Assembly (NCBI RefSeq): GCF_040958095.1
Contig: NC_091160.1
Coordinates: forward strand, 39,946,730 to 40,010,729
DNA: 64,000 bases
Direction: 5' to 3'
DNA from: Procambarus clarkii
Lineage: Eukaryota > Arthropoda > Malacostraca > Decapoda > Cambaridae
In this document: piece after piece, positions 19,390 to 29,760 of the stretch
How positions within the stretch are numbered: the first letter of the stretch is position 1
How the letters are laid out: every line of letters begins with the position of its first letter
Made by a program: the position numbers and the translations under genes
The notes under the pieces: model-generated
The model's input: only the letters and a program-made list of their open reading frames with translations
Database searches by the model: none
Told to the model about the DNA's origin: nothing

Positions 19390-19540
19390 AATAATAAATA
19401 ACAATAAATAAATAAATGTTTATTCAGGCAAGGTACATACATACAAGAGATTTTACAAAAATTGATAGAATTATAGATAGAGCTAGTACATACAATGCCT
19501 AAAGCCACTATTACGCAAAGCGTTTCGGGCAGGCAATTAA
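19390..19540 (-). repeat. LINE-D 3' UTR fragment
   Basis: The minus strand reads TTGCCTGCCCGAAACGC, TTTGCGTAATAGTGGCTTTA, GGCATTGTATGTACTAGCTC and then ATAAACATTTATTTATT. It is nearly identical to the 3' UTRs at 15.96 and 27.24 kb, so these copies are fairly young. Confidence 0.8.
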
Positions 19541-19544
19541 AGCG

Positions 19545-20035
19545 TTTCGGATACTTCCCTCTCGTATCACCACTCACATGATAAGGGTGTGTGTGTTGCT
19601 TTACCACATGCAGACTCGTGTCCTTCAAGTCAATTTGCTCATCTTCGAGTTAATTTGATGGATTTCCGGTTAAATTGGTAGTCTTCAAGGAAATGTAGTA
19701 GTCCTCAAGTCAATTTTGGAGTTCTTCATGTCAGCTTAAGGCACCCGGGAGTAAAGGGGATTGTTACCGCGACTAAACATATTAACTCAGGATGGTAGCC
19801 AAATGACCGTGGGAGTATGCCTCAGGGCTGACACAGCAGCGGCAGAGAAAATTACAGATCTGCACAATGTGATCAATGCGGCATCTGAAACCCAAACCCT
19901 AATAATGGGGGTCTTAATCACGAGACCATAGATTGGGTCAACCTAATATCACAACCAGGAGGTAAACAATTTCTCGACCTTGTGCAAGAGTCCTTGCACG
20001 AGGTTACAAGTTCGCAAGGTCGCAGGACTATATAA
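19545..20035. other. Intergenic, mostly unclassified
   Basis: No gene is seen. A short stretch (about 19870-19985) has the look of decayed retrotransposon coding sequence (ITRP-like words), but nothing can be assigned. Confidence 0.4.
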
Positions 20036-20038
20036 TTA

Positions 20039-20049
20039 TATATACAGTA

Positions 20050-20115
<66 letters not shown>

Positions 20116-20134
20116 TATACATACATATATATAT

Positions 20135-20216
<82 letters not shown>
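20039..20216. repeat. (TA)n microsatellite with TACATA interruptions
   Basis: About 178 bp of TA repeat with CATACATA interruptions around 20108-20144. It is bounded on the right by a SINE1 3' end. Confidence 0.95.
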
Positions 20217-20219
<3 letters not shown>

Positions 20220-20745
20220 AACAAGCCTGAATGGTCCCCAGGACTATATGCAACTGAAAACTCACACCCCAGAAGTGACTCGAACCCATCTTGAGGTTAT
20301 CTTGACATGGTTTCGGGGCTTTTTAGTGTCCCCGCGGTCCGGTCCTCGACCAAGCCTCCACCCCCCAAGAAGCAGCCCGTGACAGTTGACTAACACCCAG
20401 GTACCTATTTTACTGCTAGGTAACAGGGGCATAGGGTGAAAGAAACTCTGCCCAATGTTTCTCGCCGGCGCCTGGGATCGAACCCAGGACCACAGGAACA
20501 CAAGTACAGCGTGCTGTCCGCTCGGCCGACCGGCTCCCCATACTGCCAGGAGCAACGCAACTGGTGTGTATGGGTTCGAGTCACTTCTGGGGTGCGAGTT
20601 TTCAGTTGCATATAGTCCTGGGGACCATTCAGGCTTGTTCACATTTGTGTTCCTCACGTGTGCCCCAAAGAATGAGGCGATTTAATAAAATGCTATGCCC
20701 AAAGTTACCATCCGAGTGCCAGCGGGGGGGGGAGGTTGAAATAGC
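20217..20745. repeat. SINE1 complex interrupted by SINE2
   Basis: A minus SINE1 3' half (20217-20290) is broken at CGAACCCAT and resumes at CCCATACTGCC (about 20537). CCCAT at both junctions is a candidate 5-bp target-site duplication of the inserted SINE2. From about 20568 a plus SINE1 3' half begins (GGGTTCGAGTCACTTCTGGG ... GACCATTCAGGCTTG), followed by the linker CACGTGTGCCCCAAAGAATG up to about 20745. Confidence 0.75.
20286..20540 (-). repeat. SINE2: full tRNA-derived SINE
   Basis: The minus strand starts with a tRNA-like head (A-box-like CCGGTCGGCCGAGCGGACAG, B-box GGTTCGATCCC). A body contains TAGCAGTAAAATAGGTACC and GTCACGGGCTGCTTCTTGGG, and the 3' end is GGGGACACTAAAAAGCCCCG with CTTGAGGTTATC-type ends. 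It is about 255 bp and nested in SINE1. Other copies or fragments are at 36.68, 49.30 and 56.81 kb. Confidence 0.85.
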
Positions 20746-20975
<230 letters not shown>

Positions 20976-22015
20976 GTATTGGATCATTTTTACCAAAGGC
21001 TTGTATGTTAATTGTATGTATCCTTGATCTCAAAAGAATATAACTGCTGTATATATGACAGATCACCTTAAGGTTTAAAGCTTATAAAGAACAGTATATA
21101 GGAAGCGCATCTCACTAGCAGTGTTGAGTACGTCAAAGCAACCAGGCAAGCTTCTTATTAATACAAAAAAAAATAATAATCCTGATTTACTGGATTTTCT
21201 TGATTTACTTGATATTGGCATGTACAGCTGACTCCCATAATACCTTATTATTATAGATTTGTATCCAATTGACCTCTGTTGTGATAACAAAATATAAATA
21301 ATTACATATTTTTAATACTGTGTTTGATAATGTTTGTAATAGTCATGATGATCTATCAGGCCCCTTGGTTTCCAATAGGTTTCGTCTAGTTTCTTTAGTA
21401 TTGGTGTAGCTGCTGCGGGAGGCTGGGCCAGCCACACCCGGCTCCTACACCTGCCTCCAAGACTACACACCTGGTAAACGGCTGTTTATTTCGACTCGAC
21501 ATTTATCAATTTGGTGAGGAATTAGTGTGTTATTTAATTTGTAATCTGGGTGGTGACTTAAGAGATTTATTAAGACATTTGCAAGAATTTGATGATCTCT
21601 AGTTTGGCTTTTATTGTCATACCTCGTGTGTGAGGTCTTATCTAAAGTATAGTACAACTCTTCTCTATGTCCAAGACGTTAATTATGACAAGTACTATAC
21701 ACGTGGACCAGCCACAAGTTCCTGTGTGTGAGACACTTGTTGGTTGTGTTGGCTCTGAAGCTCCTGGTCAAGTCGCCCCACTCCACCATTATATCTGCAT
21801 CAAAATCATGTTTCTCCGTTATTTCTGCCAGGTTAGGTTAGGTTTCTATTACGAGTAACACTAATGCAGCATGACTTGACTTAGGACCACCTTTTATTTT
21901 GTAACCTCACTCTATTCCACCTTTTGTCTACTACAATTATGTAGCAATACCATTAGCACAGTTATCTGTCAATGTGGGGCAATGGTTGCCTAAACCCATC
22001 TTCTCAACTAATGTC
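20976..22015. other. Intergenic / possible 5' region of the PEX11 gene
   Basis: No coding exon is seen. 21410-21480 is GC-richer (CGGGAGGCTGGGCCAGCCAC) than its surroundings and might hold a promoter or non-coding first exon of the downstream PEX11-family gene. No TATA/Inr arrangement is convincing. Confidence 0.3.
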
Positions 22016-22017
22016 AT

Positions 22018-22255
22018 TATGGTAGTAGTAGGCATCCATAAGTCTCTGGAGGCTATGGAGTTCTGCTCTGGTTGTCAGTTTGGAGTGGCTTCTGCAGGGC
22101 GCAAAGCCAGGGTAGGTTGATACGGGAGAGAAGCTGTCACCCATGCAGCAGGTCCCCTTATCCACGGTGCTGAAAATCTCCGATGGAAAGGCAAATGCCA
22201 ATACGATTGCTTCCAGCGTTGGTTATGGGTTAACCAATGTACCAAGTGCAACGTA
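22018..22255. repeat. Dispersed repeat (second copy at 30.26 kb)
   Basis: GTAGTAGGCATCCATAAGTC, GGAGGCTATGGAGTT and CTCTGGTTGTCAGTTTG recur at 30263-30350 as GTAGTAGGCATCCATCAGTC, GGGAGACTATGAAGTT and CTCTGGTTGTCGGTTTG. The repeat is non-coding and its class is unknown. It lies just upstream of PEX11 exon 1. Confidence 0.6.
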
Positions 22256-22524
22256 AAAAGTAGCAGCTTGCCAGAATACACATTTTCTATGCTTGGGTTC
22301 GTTCAGTAAGGTGGTTGACTTGGGTTCGTGCATTTCTGGTAGGTTAGGATGTTCGAGTGGTGTCGTGGGTGGACCCAGCGGAACAGTGTTTATTTATCTA
22401 TAAAATGCTTTAATCTGAAAATTAATATAAGGAATTTTATATTTCTAAAAAAAAATAAAAATTTTCAGTATTAATTAAACCTGTAGTGTATACTTAATCT
22501 GTTGTATTTTCTGTAGTGTGAGTC

Positions 22525-22580
22525 ATGGACTCGTGGATCAGGCTGAATGCAAGCACAACGGGAAAGGACAAGCTTATAAG
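22525..22580 (+). CDS. PEX11: PEX11 coding exon 1
   Basis: The ATG at 22525 opens 18 codons plus two bases. The donor is AAG|GTAATA. It is preceded by the polypyrimidine-like TTGTATTTTCTGTAG, so the exon probably continues a few bases upstream from a spliced 5' UTR. Confidence 0.85.
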
Positions 22581-25500
22581 GTAATAAACATATTCTATTG
22601 GTTGGTCAGATGCATAAAAGACATTTGTACATACGTTTTGTTGTGAGTAAACCTTATACTCGCTCTAGTTTTGTAACCGAGTCTTCTTTTATTTTAATAA
22701 TACTAATACAGTAATATTTTATTTATCAGGTGAGCAGTGATTACTTAGTTGATAAAGTATTAGTCTATTTTATAAAGCCTCTATCTATGTGCACCATTTC
22801 GATCATGAACTGTGATAAATTTTCTGTTTCAGATTAAAGTAGATTACTAATTTGAAGAATTCATATTGTACCATAATATGTTTTAGACACATAGTGGAAA
22901 GCTTTGTAACAATTTAATAACAGTCCTTTAGAGTTTTGAACATAAGAAAATTTTGTGTTAAGCAGGCGGTGAGTCACAATAACGTGGCTAAAGTAAGTTG
23001 ACCAGACCACACACTAGAAGGTGAAGGGACGACGACCCTTCTTGTATTTTGTGTTAATACAAGATTTGGTCTTTTTTTAACACCTAAGACCTTTTATGGA
23101 GGGCTTGTGTCATTGTACAATTGTTGGTTTGAGGTATAGTTGTAACCTACACGCCTTAATCAGTGATAGCACAGGAACAGTTATCTTGAGAGGGATTAAT
23201 ATTTAACAAATGAAACCTTGAATTGAATTTAAAGATGAAATTTATATGACAATTACAAAGTCATTGTTCAAGAAATATTGTTAAATAAGGGATAATTAAT
23301 TTAGTACAGTACTGAACCGAAATTGTTAGGCAAAGTTTAAACAATCTCTCATTAGCCTCAAATGAAAAGTTGTACTGTAGTATGTTTAGAAATTCCTGCA
23401 CGCTTCTGATTGATGGACTCATTCTTCCTCACATAGCAGAAATGTTTGATTTGATGTAAACTGATACTGTACCTGGTTTTCTAATAATAAATGCAATTAG
23501 CTGAATTAAATATATACTTTATCACTGTAGGCTGATTCAGTACCTAAGCCGCTTTGTCTGGCACAACTTGGAGCACAGGAAGAACCTGAGGGATGCCGTG
23601 GCCCGCCTCAAGATCCTGGAGAGTGCTTTTTCTTCCTTTAGAAAATGTGAGCTTTTATAAAAAAAAAATTTACTTAGTAGTAATAGTAGTACTGTAATAG
23701 TAATATAAATTGTTTATTTATACAAGATACATTTGAAGCATGATACAGTGGAGTAGTTGTAGGTACACAGTGTAAACTGTATAAAGCCAATAGTACATAT
23801 AGCCTTTTGAGCATAACTTAGAATAGAACAATTAGGTAAATTATTTATAAGTTTAAAGGGGTAACAATACTAAATGAGAAGTAAGCCTCTTACCATATGC
23901 CTTGTGAAAGTAAATTCATTGGAACAAGTCTTGATTAGTAAACTTAGATTTACGAAAGATATTTTGCTGAAAAACTAATGGAGAGCAAATTCTTGAGAAT
24001 CAAACTTAAGCTTATGTACTGTAGTATGAGAAAAATGGAGATACTGTATATTCCATAGACCTGCCAAAGTCAGCCTATTTTCCACTGCTTCCTTATCATT
24101 AATGCATAAATTACAGTACTGTATTTGGCTTTACTGTAATGATAAATACAGTATGTTGCATTTAATATATTGTAACTTTAAAAAGATTTACTGCTTGCCA
24201 AGAGAGGAAGTGATGGTAGCTTGTGTGAGTGTGCATCATTTACATAGCATGGGGAGAGGGTTTAGTTCACCTTCAAAACATATTTGGCTCTCTGGATGAC
24301 ACAATTTTGGACAAGTGATGGCCAGGGGCCAGCTCGCATGATAATCTGAGGAAGACAAACCACACTCTACTTGCTGCTCACCCTACCAAATTCTCGGGCT
24401 AGACTGAACCAGGGCAGTGTTAGAAAACAATTTGAGAAGTTATTTTCCTTGGTAGAGTGTAAAATTGCTCAGTGCCTAGTATGTTAGCAATGCTAGGGGG
24501 TGAGGTCTTGTATATACCTCAGGGGAGCAACCAAAGGAGATCTACTCAAAAACATTTAGTCACATTGATTAGGTGTTTCCATGAAATAATACATAGACGG
24601 CACTGTCCTGTGAATGAGGACAAGAGTGTCCTCTCATGGAAGTAATATACTGTGAGAAAATCAGGAGCCATGAGAAGGATTCGAACCTGCACGCTGGAAA
24701 CTCTCAACCACACCATAGACTACTGCACCACTACATGGTCAAAAACAAAACTAACCTGGGATTCAACTGAATCCTTTAGGGGTCCTGAGGCTTCCACTGA
24801 ATCCCAATCAGGGTTTCACACATTGTCCCCCATGCACTCTGGTTGTGGTCTAGGAGTTCTACCTTCAGTGCTTCTCTTCAGATGCACAAAGAAATCACAT
24901 TAACATGATATCAATGATAAAATCAGTAGGAGCCATGAGTAAGATTTGAACCTGCACCACACTGGGTGCAGGTGGCTCCTACTAATTTTCTCATCGATAC
25001 GTCACGTTAATGTGATTTTATCGTGCGAGACATGTTACTGAGCATTCTGCTCGCGACATAATAATTTCTGAACAATTACAAAATCTAGAACAAATTATTT
25101 GAAATTATTTTGTACTGGATAGAATACTGTACTGAAGGATCTATTTAGTACTGTACTGTTCAGTATTTTGACTTGAAAACATTCTTCCTCTATTTAAAAA
25201 CATCACTGGTCAACAATTTTTCAAAAGTTGTCTCTTCCTGAGATGAAAAAGAGATGTTTATCATGCATTTTGACATGCTGAATTCAAATAGGATCATTAA
25301 AATTGCTAATTAGCTATTGTTTCATGTGTGAGGGTGGTAACAAAATCATGTTTTATTTAACAAGTGGTGGATGCTGAATGCTTTTCACCCAGGCTCCAAT
25401 GATGGATGGAGTGGCCAGTCTCTTGTGACATAGAGGGAATCGCTCACATGATTCTCCCACTCGCAAAAAAAATAGCATTATTTTATGTATCCACCCTGCA

Positions 25501-26396
25501 GACCCATCACAAGAACAGCAAATTTCAAGTCACCAGAGAGCTGCCACTGATGGTCATCATTTATGCACATCAAAAGCTGCTTCATGTTGTCATAAGTTTC
25601 CTTATATGGGCTGCATAACCAAATGGAATTGATGGCAAAAGACTCTCATTATGTAGCAAAACAGCTTTAAGACTCATCCTGGATGAAAACTAGAGCTAAT
25701 CAAATATTTTAAATATCATTTCTATTCTCAGTGACCCAGAATTAGTCAATATTGACTTCATTTGTTTCAGAGGAATTTTGGCTGTAGACCAGTGTATTCT
25801 GAACATGTTGTGATAATAGTAACATTGTATGTCCTTCAACAGTGTTACGCCTAGGAAAAAGTCTTGAAGTTCTTCATGGAGCTCTGCGCACACAACACCT
25901 TCCAAACTTGGTCCTGCGTGTCCTCCTCACCTTGTCTAGGATCTACCAGACCTGCTTCCTCATGGTTGATCACATCATCTGGGTCGGCAGAGTTGGTCTC
26001 TATGATATCAACAAGCAGAAATGGTCAGATTATTCTAATAAGTTTTGGCTAGGGTCTATATTTCTGAATTTGCTTAGGGATATATATGAAATTTTTCAGA
26101 TTTTGCAACAGCAGGTTCAGTGCCGGACTCCAGAGCCATGCCTGTACAAAACTATCCCAATCATAAAAGCAGCTTATGATTACATTCCAGTAACAAGACC
26201 AGTGGTACAATTTGCTGAGGGCCATCGAGATATATTTTGGGATAGCTTAAAGAACATCTGTGATATATGGATTCCTTTAACTAGCCTCGGTCACACGAGA
26301 CTTTCTCCAGGAATGGTAGGACTCCTGGGAAGCGTTTCATCATTTGCTGGTCTAGTGGCTGTCTTAGATCCATTAGCAAAGCTGGTTCCTACCTAA
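22525..26396 (+). CDS. PEX11: Peroxisomal membrane protein PEX11 family (three coding exons)
   Basis: Joining 22525-22580, 23531-23646 and 25843-26396 gives a 241-aa protein in one frame (phases 2 and 1), close to the usual 230-260 aa of the family. PEX11 proteins sit in the peroxisomal membrane and drive elongation and fission. The N-terminus MDSWIRLNASTTGKDKLIR, followed by IQYLSRF, matches the conserved amphipathic start. RLGKSLEVLHGAL is the family core. FLMVDHIIWVGRVGLYD and the hydrophobic C-terminus GMVGLLGSVSSFAGLVAVLD with DPLAKLVP match the membrane-associated helices. All junctions follow GT-AG (GTAATA, GTGAGC donors; CTGTAG, CAACAG acceptors). An acceptor-like TTTTCTGTAG eight bases before the ATG suggests an upstream non-coding exon. 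Whether it is PEX11A/B- or PEX11C-type is undecided. Confidence 0.88.
23531..23646 (+). CDS. PEX11: PEX11 coding exon 2
   Basis: Acceptor TTTATCACTGTAG, donor AAAAT|GTGAGC. It encodes a helix-rich segment from IQYLSRFVWHNLEHRKN to LKILESAFSSFRK. It keeps frame with both neighbours. Confidence 0.88.
23705..23822 (-). repeat. LINE-D-like 3' UTR relic in PEX11 intron 2
   Basis: TTGTTTATTTATACAAGATAC and TATAAAGCCAATAGTACATA, then TAGCCTTTTGAGCA, are a decayed version of the LINE-D 3' UTR (minus orientation). Confidence 0.4.
24640..25045. repeat. tRNA-like SINE/foldback copies in PEX11 intron 2
   Basis: 24655-24745 (minus) has a B-box GGTTCGAATCC and an A-box-like TAGTGGTGCAGTAGTC. 24885-25025 is a near-perfect palindrome: AATCACATTAAC ... 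AGTAGGAGCCATGAG, facing GGCTCCTACT ... GTTAATGTGATTT, with a CCTGCACC/GGTGCAGG inner stem. These look like two tRNA-like elements joined head to head, resembling the foldback elements at 31.65 and 54.12 kb. Confidence 0.55.
25843..26396 (+). CDS. PEX11: PEX11 coding exon 3 (terminal)
   Basis: The acceptor is GTCCTTCAACAG. 184 codons and the stop TAA (26394-26396) encode the conserved LRLGKSLEVLHGAL core through the hydrophobic C-terminus. This exon alone is diagnostic for the family. Confidence 0.9.
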
Positions 26397-26774
26397 GGCT
26401 ATAACTATTTCAACTAAATTACTCCATTTGAGTGAGATATTCCAAACTAGATTTAAGAATACAATATTGTTGGCTCTTCAAGCCTTTAAAAGCTATAGCT
26501 ACATAGTGACCCACACATTGTCTTTATTGGTAGTTCAAGAAATTTCCTCAGAAAAAGTACAATATAATTTATTTTTAGTAGTCCTATCTTCATATCTTTA
26601 CACCATTTTTATATGATAAATTAGAATTTGTTCAAAAAAAAAAAAAAAATCCATATGTCCTATTCCTGGGTTCATAATTGACACCTTGTGTTTGATCAAA
26701 GCAATGGAGACTTGCAGGGAATAAGTCACAGTAACATATATGAAAATCAACACCCCCAACCCACATGAAACAAA

Positions 26775-26780
26775 AATAAA
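26775..26780 (+). terminator. Candidate PEX11 polyadenylation signal
   Basis: AATAAA lies about 380 bp after the PEX11 stop. An A-rich run at about 26633-26649 is an alternative that is not signal-like. Confidence 0.3.
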
Positions 26781-26934
26781 ATGACCAAAACATCATCATT
26801 TAACCTTTCTTTTCACGTGTGTGTGTGTGTGTGTGTGGGTTGCATTATTATTGGAGACTTTGTACTGTATCACAACAATGTACCTTCTTGTCTTCTTGTA
26901 TATACAAGAAGGTACATTGGACTTATGAGAGTAA

Positions 26935-27005
26935 ATAGGATTGATTTTTTTTACATTCTTGTAAAGCCACTAGCATGCATAGCATTTTGGGCAGGTCCTT
27001 AATCT
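26935..27005 (-). repeat. LINE-D-like 3' UTR relic
   Basis: It contains TACATTCTTGTAAAGCCACT, AGCATGCATAGCATTTTGGG and CAGGTCC, the same layout as 1440-1500, in minus orientation. Confidence 0.5.
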
Positions 27006-27229
27006 AACAGATAGTTTTAAGTAGGTAATTTGTTGAAAAAATTGAAGAATGTTAACAGGTACATTGTAAGAATATTTGAAGAAAATTAATAGGTACATTA
27101 CTGTAAAATTTGAGAATTCTCAACAGGTACATTGTAGTAAAATTTGCATTCAACACAACAATCATGATGTAAGATGATAGCAGTGATTACAGTGGTGGTG
27201 ATGTATGATGCAGGCACATATATAAATAA

Positions 27230-27760
27230 AAATAAAATAAAATAAAATGTTTATTTAGGTAAGGTACATACATACAATACATTTTTACAAAGATTGGTTG
27301 ACTTATAGGTAGAGCTAGTACATACAATGCCTAAAGCCACTATTACGCAAAGCGTTTCGGGCATGCCTAAAGCCACTATTACGCAAAGCGTTTCGGGCAT
27401 ATTGGGGGAGTGAGGAGCACAAGATACAGTGCGAGTTTGAAGCACTTGGTAGAAAACTCTGTGGATGAAATTAGGTACTTTTTAGTTTTACTTTTGAATA
27501 AGGCATAGGTTGGACAGCTTTTTAATTCATTAGAGAGAGAGTTCCATAGTCCCTCTATTTGCATAGAATGTTTACACATTTAGTTTGACTCTGGGGGATA
27601 TCAAAGAGAGATTTATTTATGGTGTGGTGATTATGGGTTCTATTACATCTGTCAAGGAAGAGTTTCAGATCAGGATTAGCATCTAGGAACAAGGTTTTGT
27701 ACATGTAAATGGCACAAGATAATGTGTGGACCGAGTTAATGTTAAGCATGTTTATGGATA
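27230..27760 (-). pseudogene. LINE-D: RT C-terminus and 3' UTR
   Basis: The minus strand encodes, in broken frames, NPDLKLFLDRCNRTHNHHT, then SLFDIPQSQTKCVNILC, then MQIEGLWNSLSNELKSCPTY and FKSKTKKYLI. This is the typical C-terminal end of CR1-like RT proteins. The 3' UTR contains TGCCCGAAACGCTTTGCG twice (27344-27360 and 27384-27400), from a 40-bp tandem duplication. It ends with a TTTATTTTATTTTATTT tail. Confidence 0.82.
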
Positions 27761-29185
27761 CTGTATGTATGTATACTGTATGGGGACAAAGAAATTAGGT
27801 TTCAGGCCTAAAAAAAAAAAAAACTTTTACTTTTCTATAAAATAAAACACCTCCCTGAACATTATTTGTAAATTTTTCCACTTTACTGCCACGAACACAG
27901 TACAATACAGTACTGTATATGGACTTTGTATCGGTTTGGTATCCTCCAAAGTGAGGATAAATTTTTGTTAATGTTTTGTTACACCAACAGTCGGTAACAG
28001 TTCACAAATTATTGTTAAAATTAACATTTATTGAATAAATATTATTCAAATAACCTTTTATTCTTTCTACAGCAATAAAGCTCAATAATTTCACTCGTGT
28101 ACATATAAAATAAAAAAGTATAACCATAAATAACTGCCTTATATAGAAACAGTAAATAAACTTTTATAAACTCGGCAGCACCTCTCGCACTCGACATGTT
28201 TATCCAATCCATTTGTAATTATAGTAGAAAACATTGTACAGTATTATAAATAGGTTCACAGTTGGAAAGTGAACATAGTCTTAACATTGCTGAGTGGATG
28301 GTTTCTTTATTTGTTTAGTTATGTTTATGACCAAAAGAGTTGATAAAGGGGAAAAGATAGTACAGTATGTAGTGAAAGGATGAGAGGGCAGATTTACCTA
28401 CCTACCTACCCAACAGGTAGGTAGGTAGGTAAAATATATTTCCCGGCCCACTGAGGATATGTGTGTGTGTTAATATATTTGTTGTATGGGTTTGGTGGTG
28501 TTTTTGTTAGTTGATTACTATGATATCACAATGGTGCAAGCAGTTGCAGGTTAGTATACTAGGTAGGCTGTTAGTGCTACTAGTTTCCATTGTTATGGCA
28601 TTGTGAACCGATTATATTTGGAGGGCCAGTGGTGGTGGTGACCTTCCCTGTGGGTCCTCTCCACATCTAAGCTTCCTACATTGCTTGGAATGTGAAACTG
28701 TTGATGAAGAGAATCAAGATTTTTGAAGAATAAAGTATTTTTAAGAATTTTAAAGAAGGAATGAGATAATCATCTGAGAGCAGTGGCAAGTGTTAGTACA
28801 AATTTGGATGTTCAAGTCAGAAAGCTAGATATGAACATTCCTCAGTGGAAGGAAATCTGAAAATCAAATAAGTAGTCACAAAGCTAAGGGTAAAGTATAG
28901 ATCTTATACGAAACAAACCTTTGCTCAGATAGCCAGAAAGAATCGTTAAAAAAATTTTAAGGGATGCTGCAAGTCTGAATGCACTAGAATACATATGGCA
29001 AGAGTTTTGTAAATAATTTGTCACAAATCCAAAAATAGAACGAAATGCAGGTGATTGAAATAAATCCTTTCGAATTTTTAACTGCAAGGGGAAGATGTAA
29101 AATGACATCAAAGATAGAAAGAAACGTAGAAGTAGAAGTGAACTAAGGAAGAGTTATCGGTGGTCAAAGGCCACATCAACAAGGA
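27761..29185. other. Intergenic, with a CCTA hairpin
   Basis: AT-rich, no gene recognised. At 28392-28432 four ACCT-type tetramers face four AGGT tetramers (TTACCTACCTACCTACC ... GGTAGGTAGGTAGGTAAA), which can form a near-perfect hairpin. Confidence 0.5.
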
Positions 29186-29189
29186 TAAA

Positions 29190-29280
29190 TGTAATTACCT
29201 AAGTGTAATTACAGGATGAGAGCTACGCTCGTGGTGTCCCGTCTTCCCAGCACTCTTTGTCATATAACGTTTTGAAACCA
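29190..29280 (-). repeat. LINE-A 3'-end fragment
   Basis: AATTACCTAAGTGTAATTAC, then GAGCTACGCTCGTGGTGTCC and CACTCTTTGTCATATAACG, are the complement of the LINE-A ORF2 C-terminus and 3' UTR. Confidence 0.85.
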
Positions 29281-29284
29281 ACTG

Positions 29285-29760
29285 TCCAACAATAGAAATT
29301 TGACAGGTAATGAGGAGTGGTGCCCCCCTGAAGGTGACTCTAAACTGTGTAAACCCAATGGCAGAAGAGTTCAGAAATGTTAGAAAGTTACAAGATAACA
29401 ATGAAGGAAAACTATGCATGATCAGTAAGAGAAGGCCACTCTAAGAAGGAAAGAGAACTATTAGGTCAGAACAGAGAGAAAGTAAAAAAAAGGATGAGCA
29501 AAGGTAGAATTGAGAATATAACAAACAAATAGGTAAACAAAAGGGGAAAACGCACAAATTGGAAGAGACAAGTTCTTGAAAATATTATTAACTGTTGTAG
29601 ATGGAGCAAATTAATGTTAAAACAATGTGTTATAATCAATTATAAAAGACCAGATACCTGTACTGTTGCATTGTTGGAAACCAAACTGCAGAGAATATCA
29701 AAGGAGGTGTTTACTCTACAGGACAAGACCTCAATAAAGTTAACTCTTTAACTTTCAGTA
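29285..29760 (+). pseudogene. LINE-A-like ORF1/ORF2 junction relic
   Basis: GAPLKVTLNCVNPMAEEFRN, then VRKLQDNNEGK, parallels the LINE-A ORF1 segment RPLRVTFNGVKNMMEVLRNA, then RNLQSDEVGK. Further on, FLKILLTVVDGAN and TVALLETKLQ parallel FLKIVYTNIDGVR and IVALSETKLE at the start of ORF2. Many stops are present. This is an old plus-strand copy of a related family. Confidence 0.55.
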
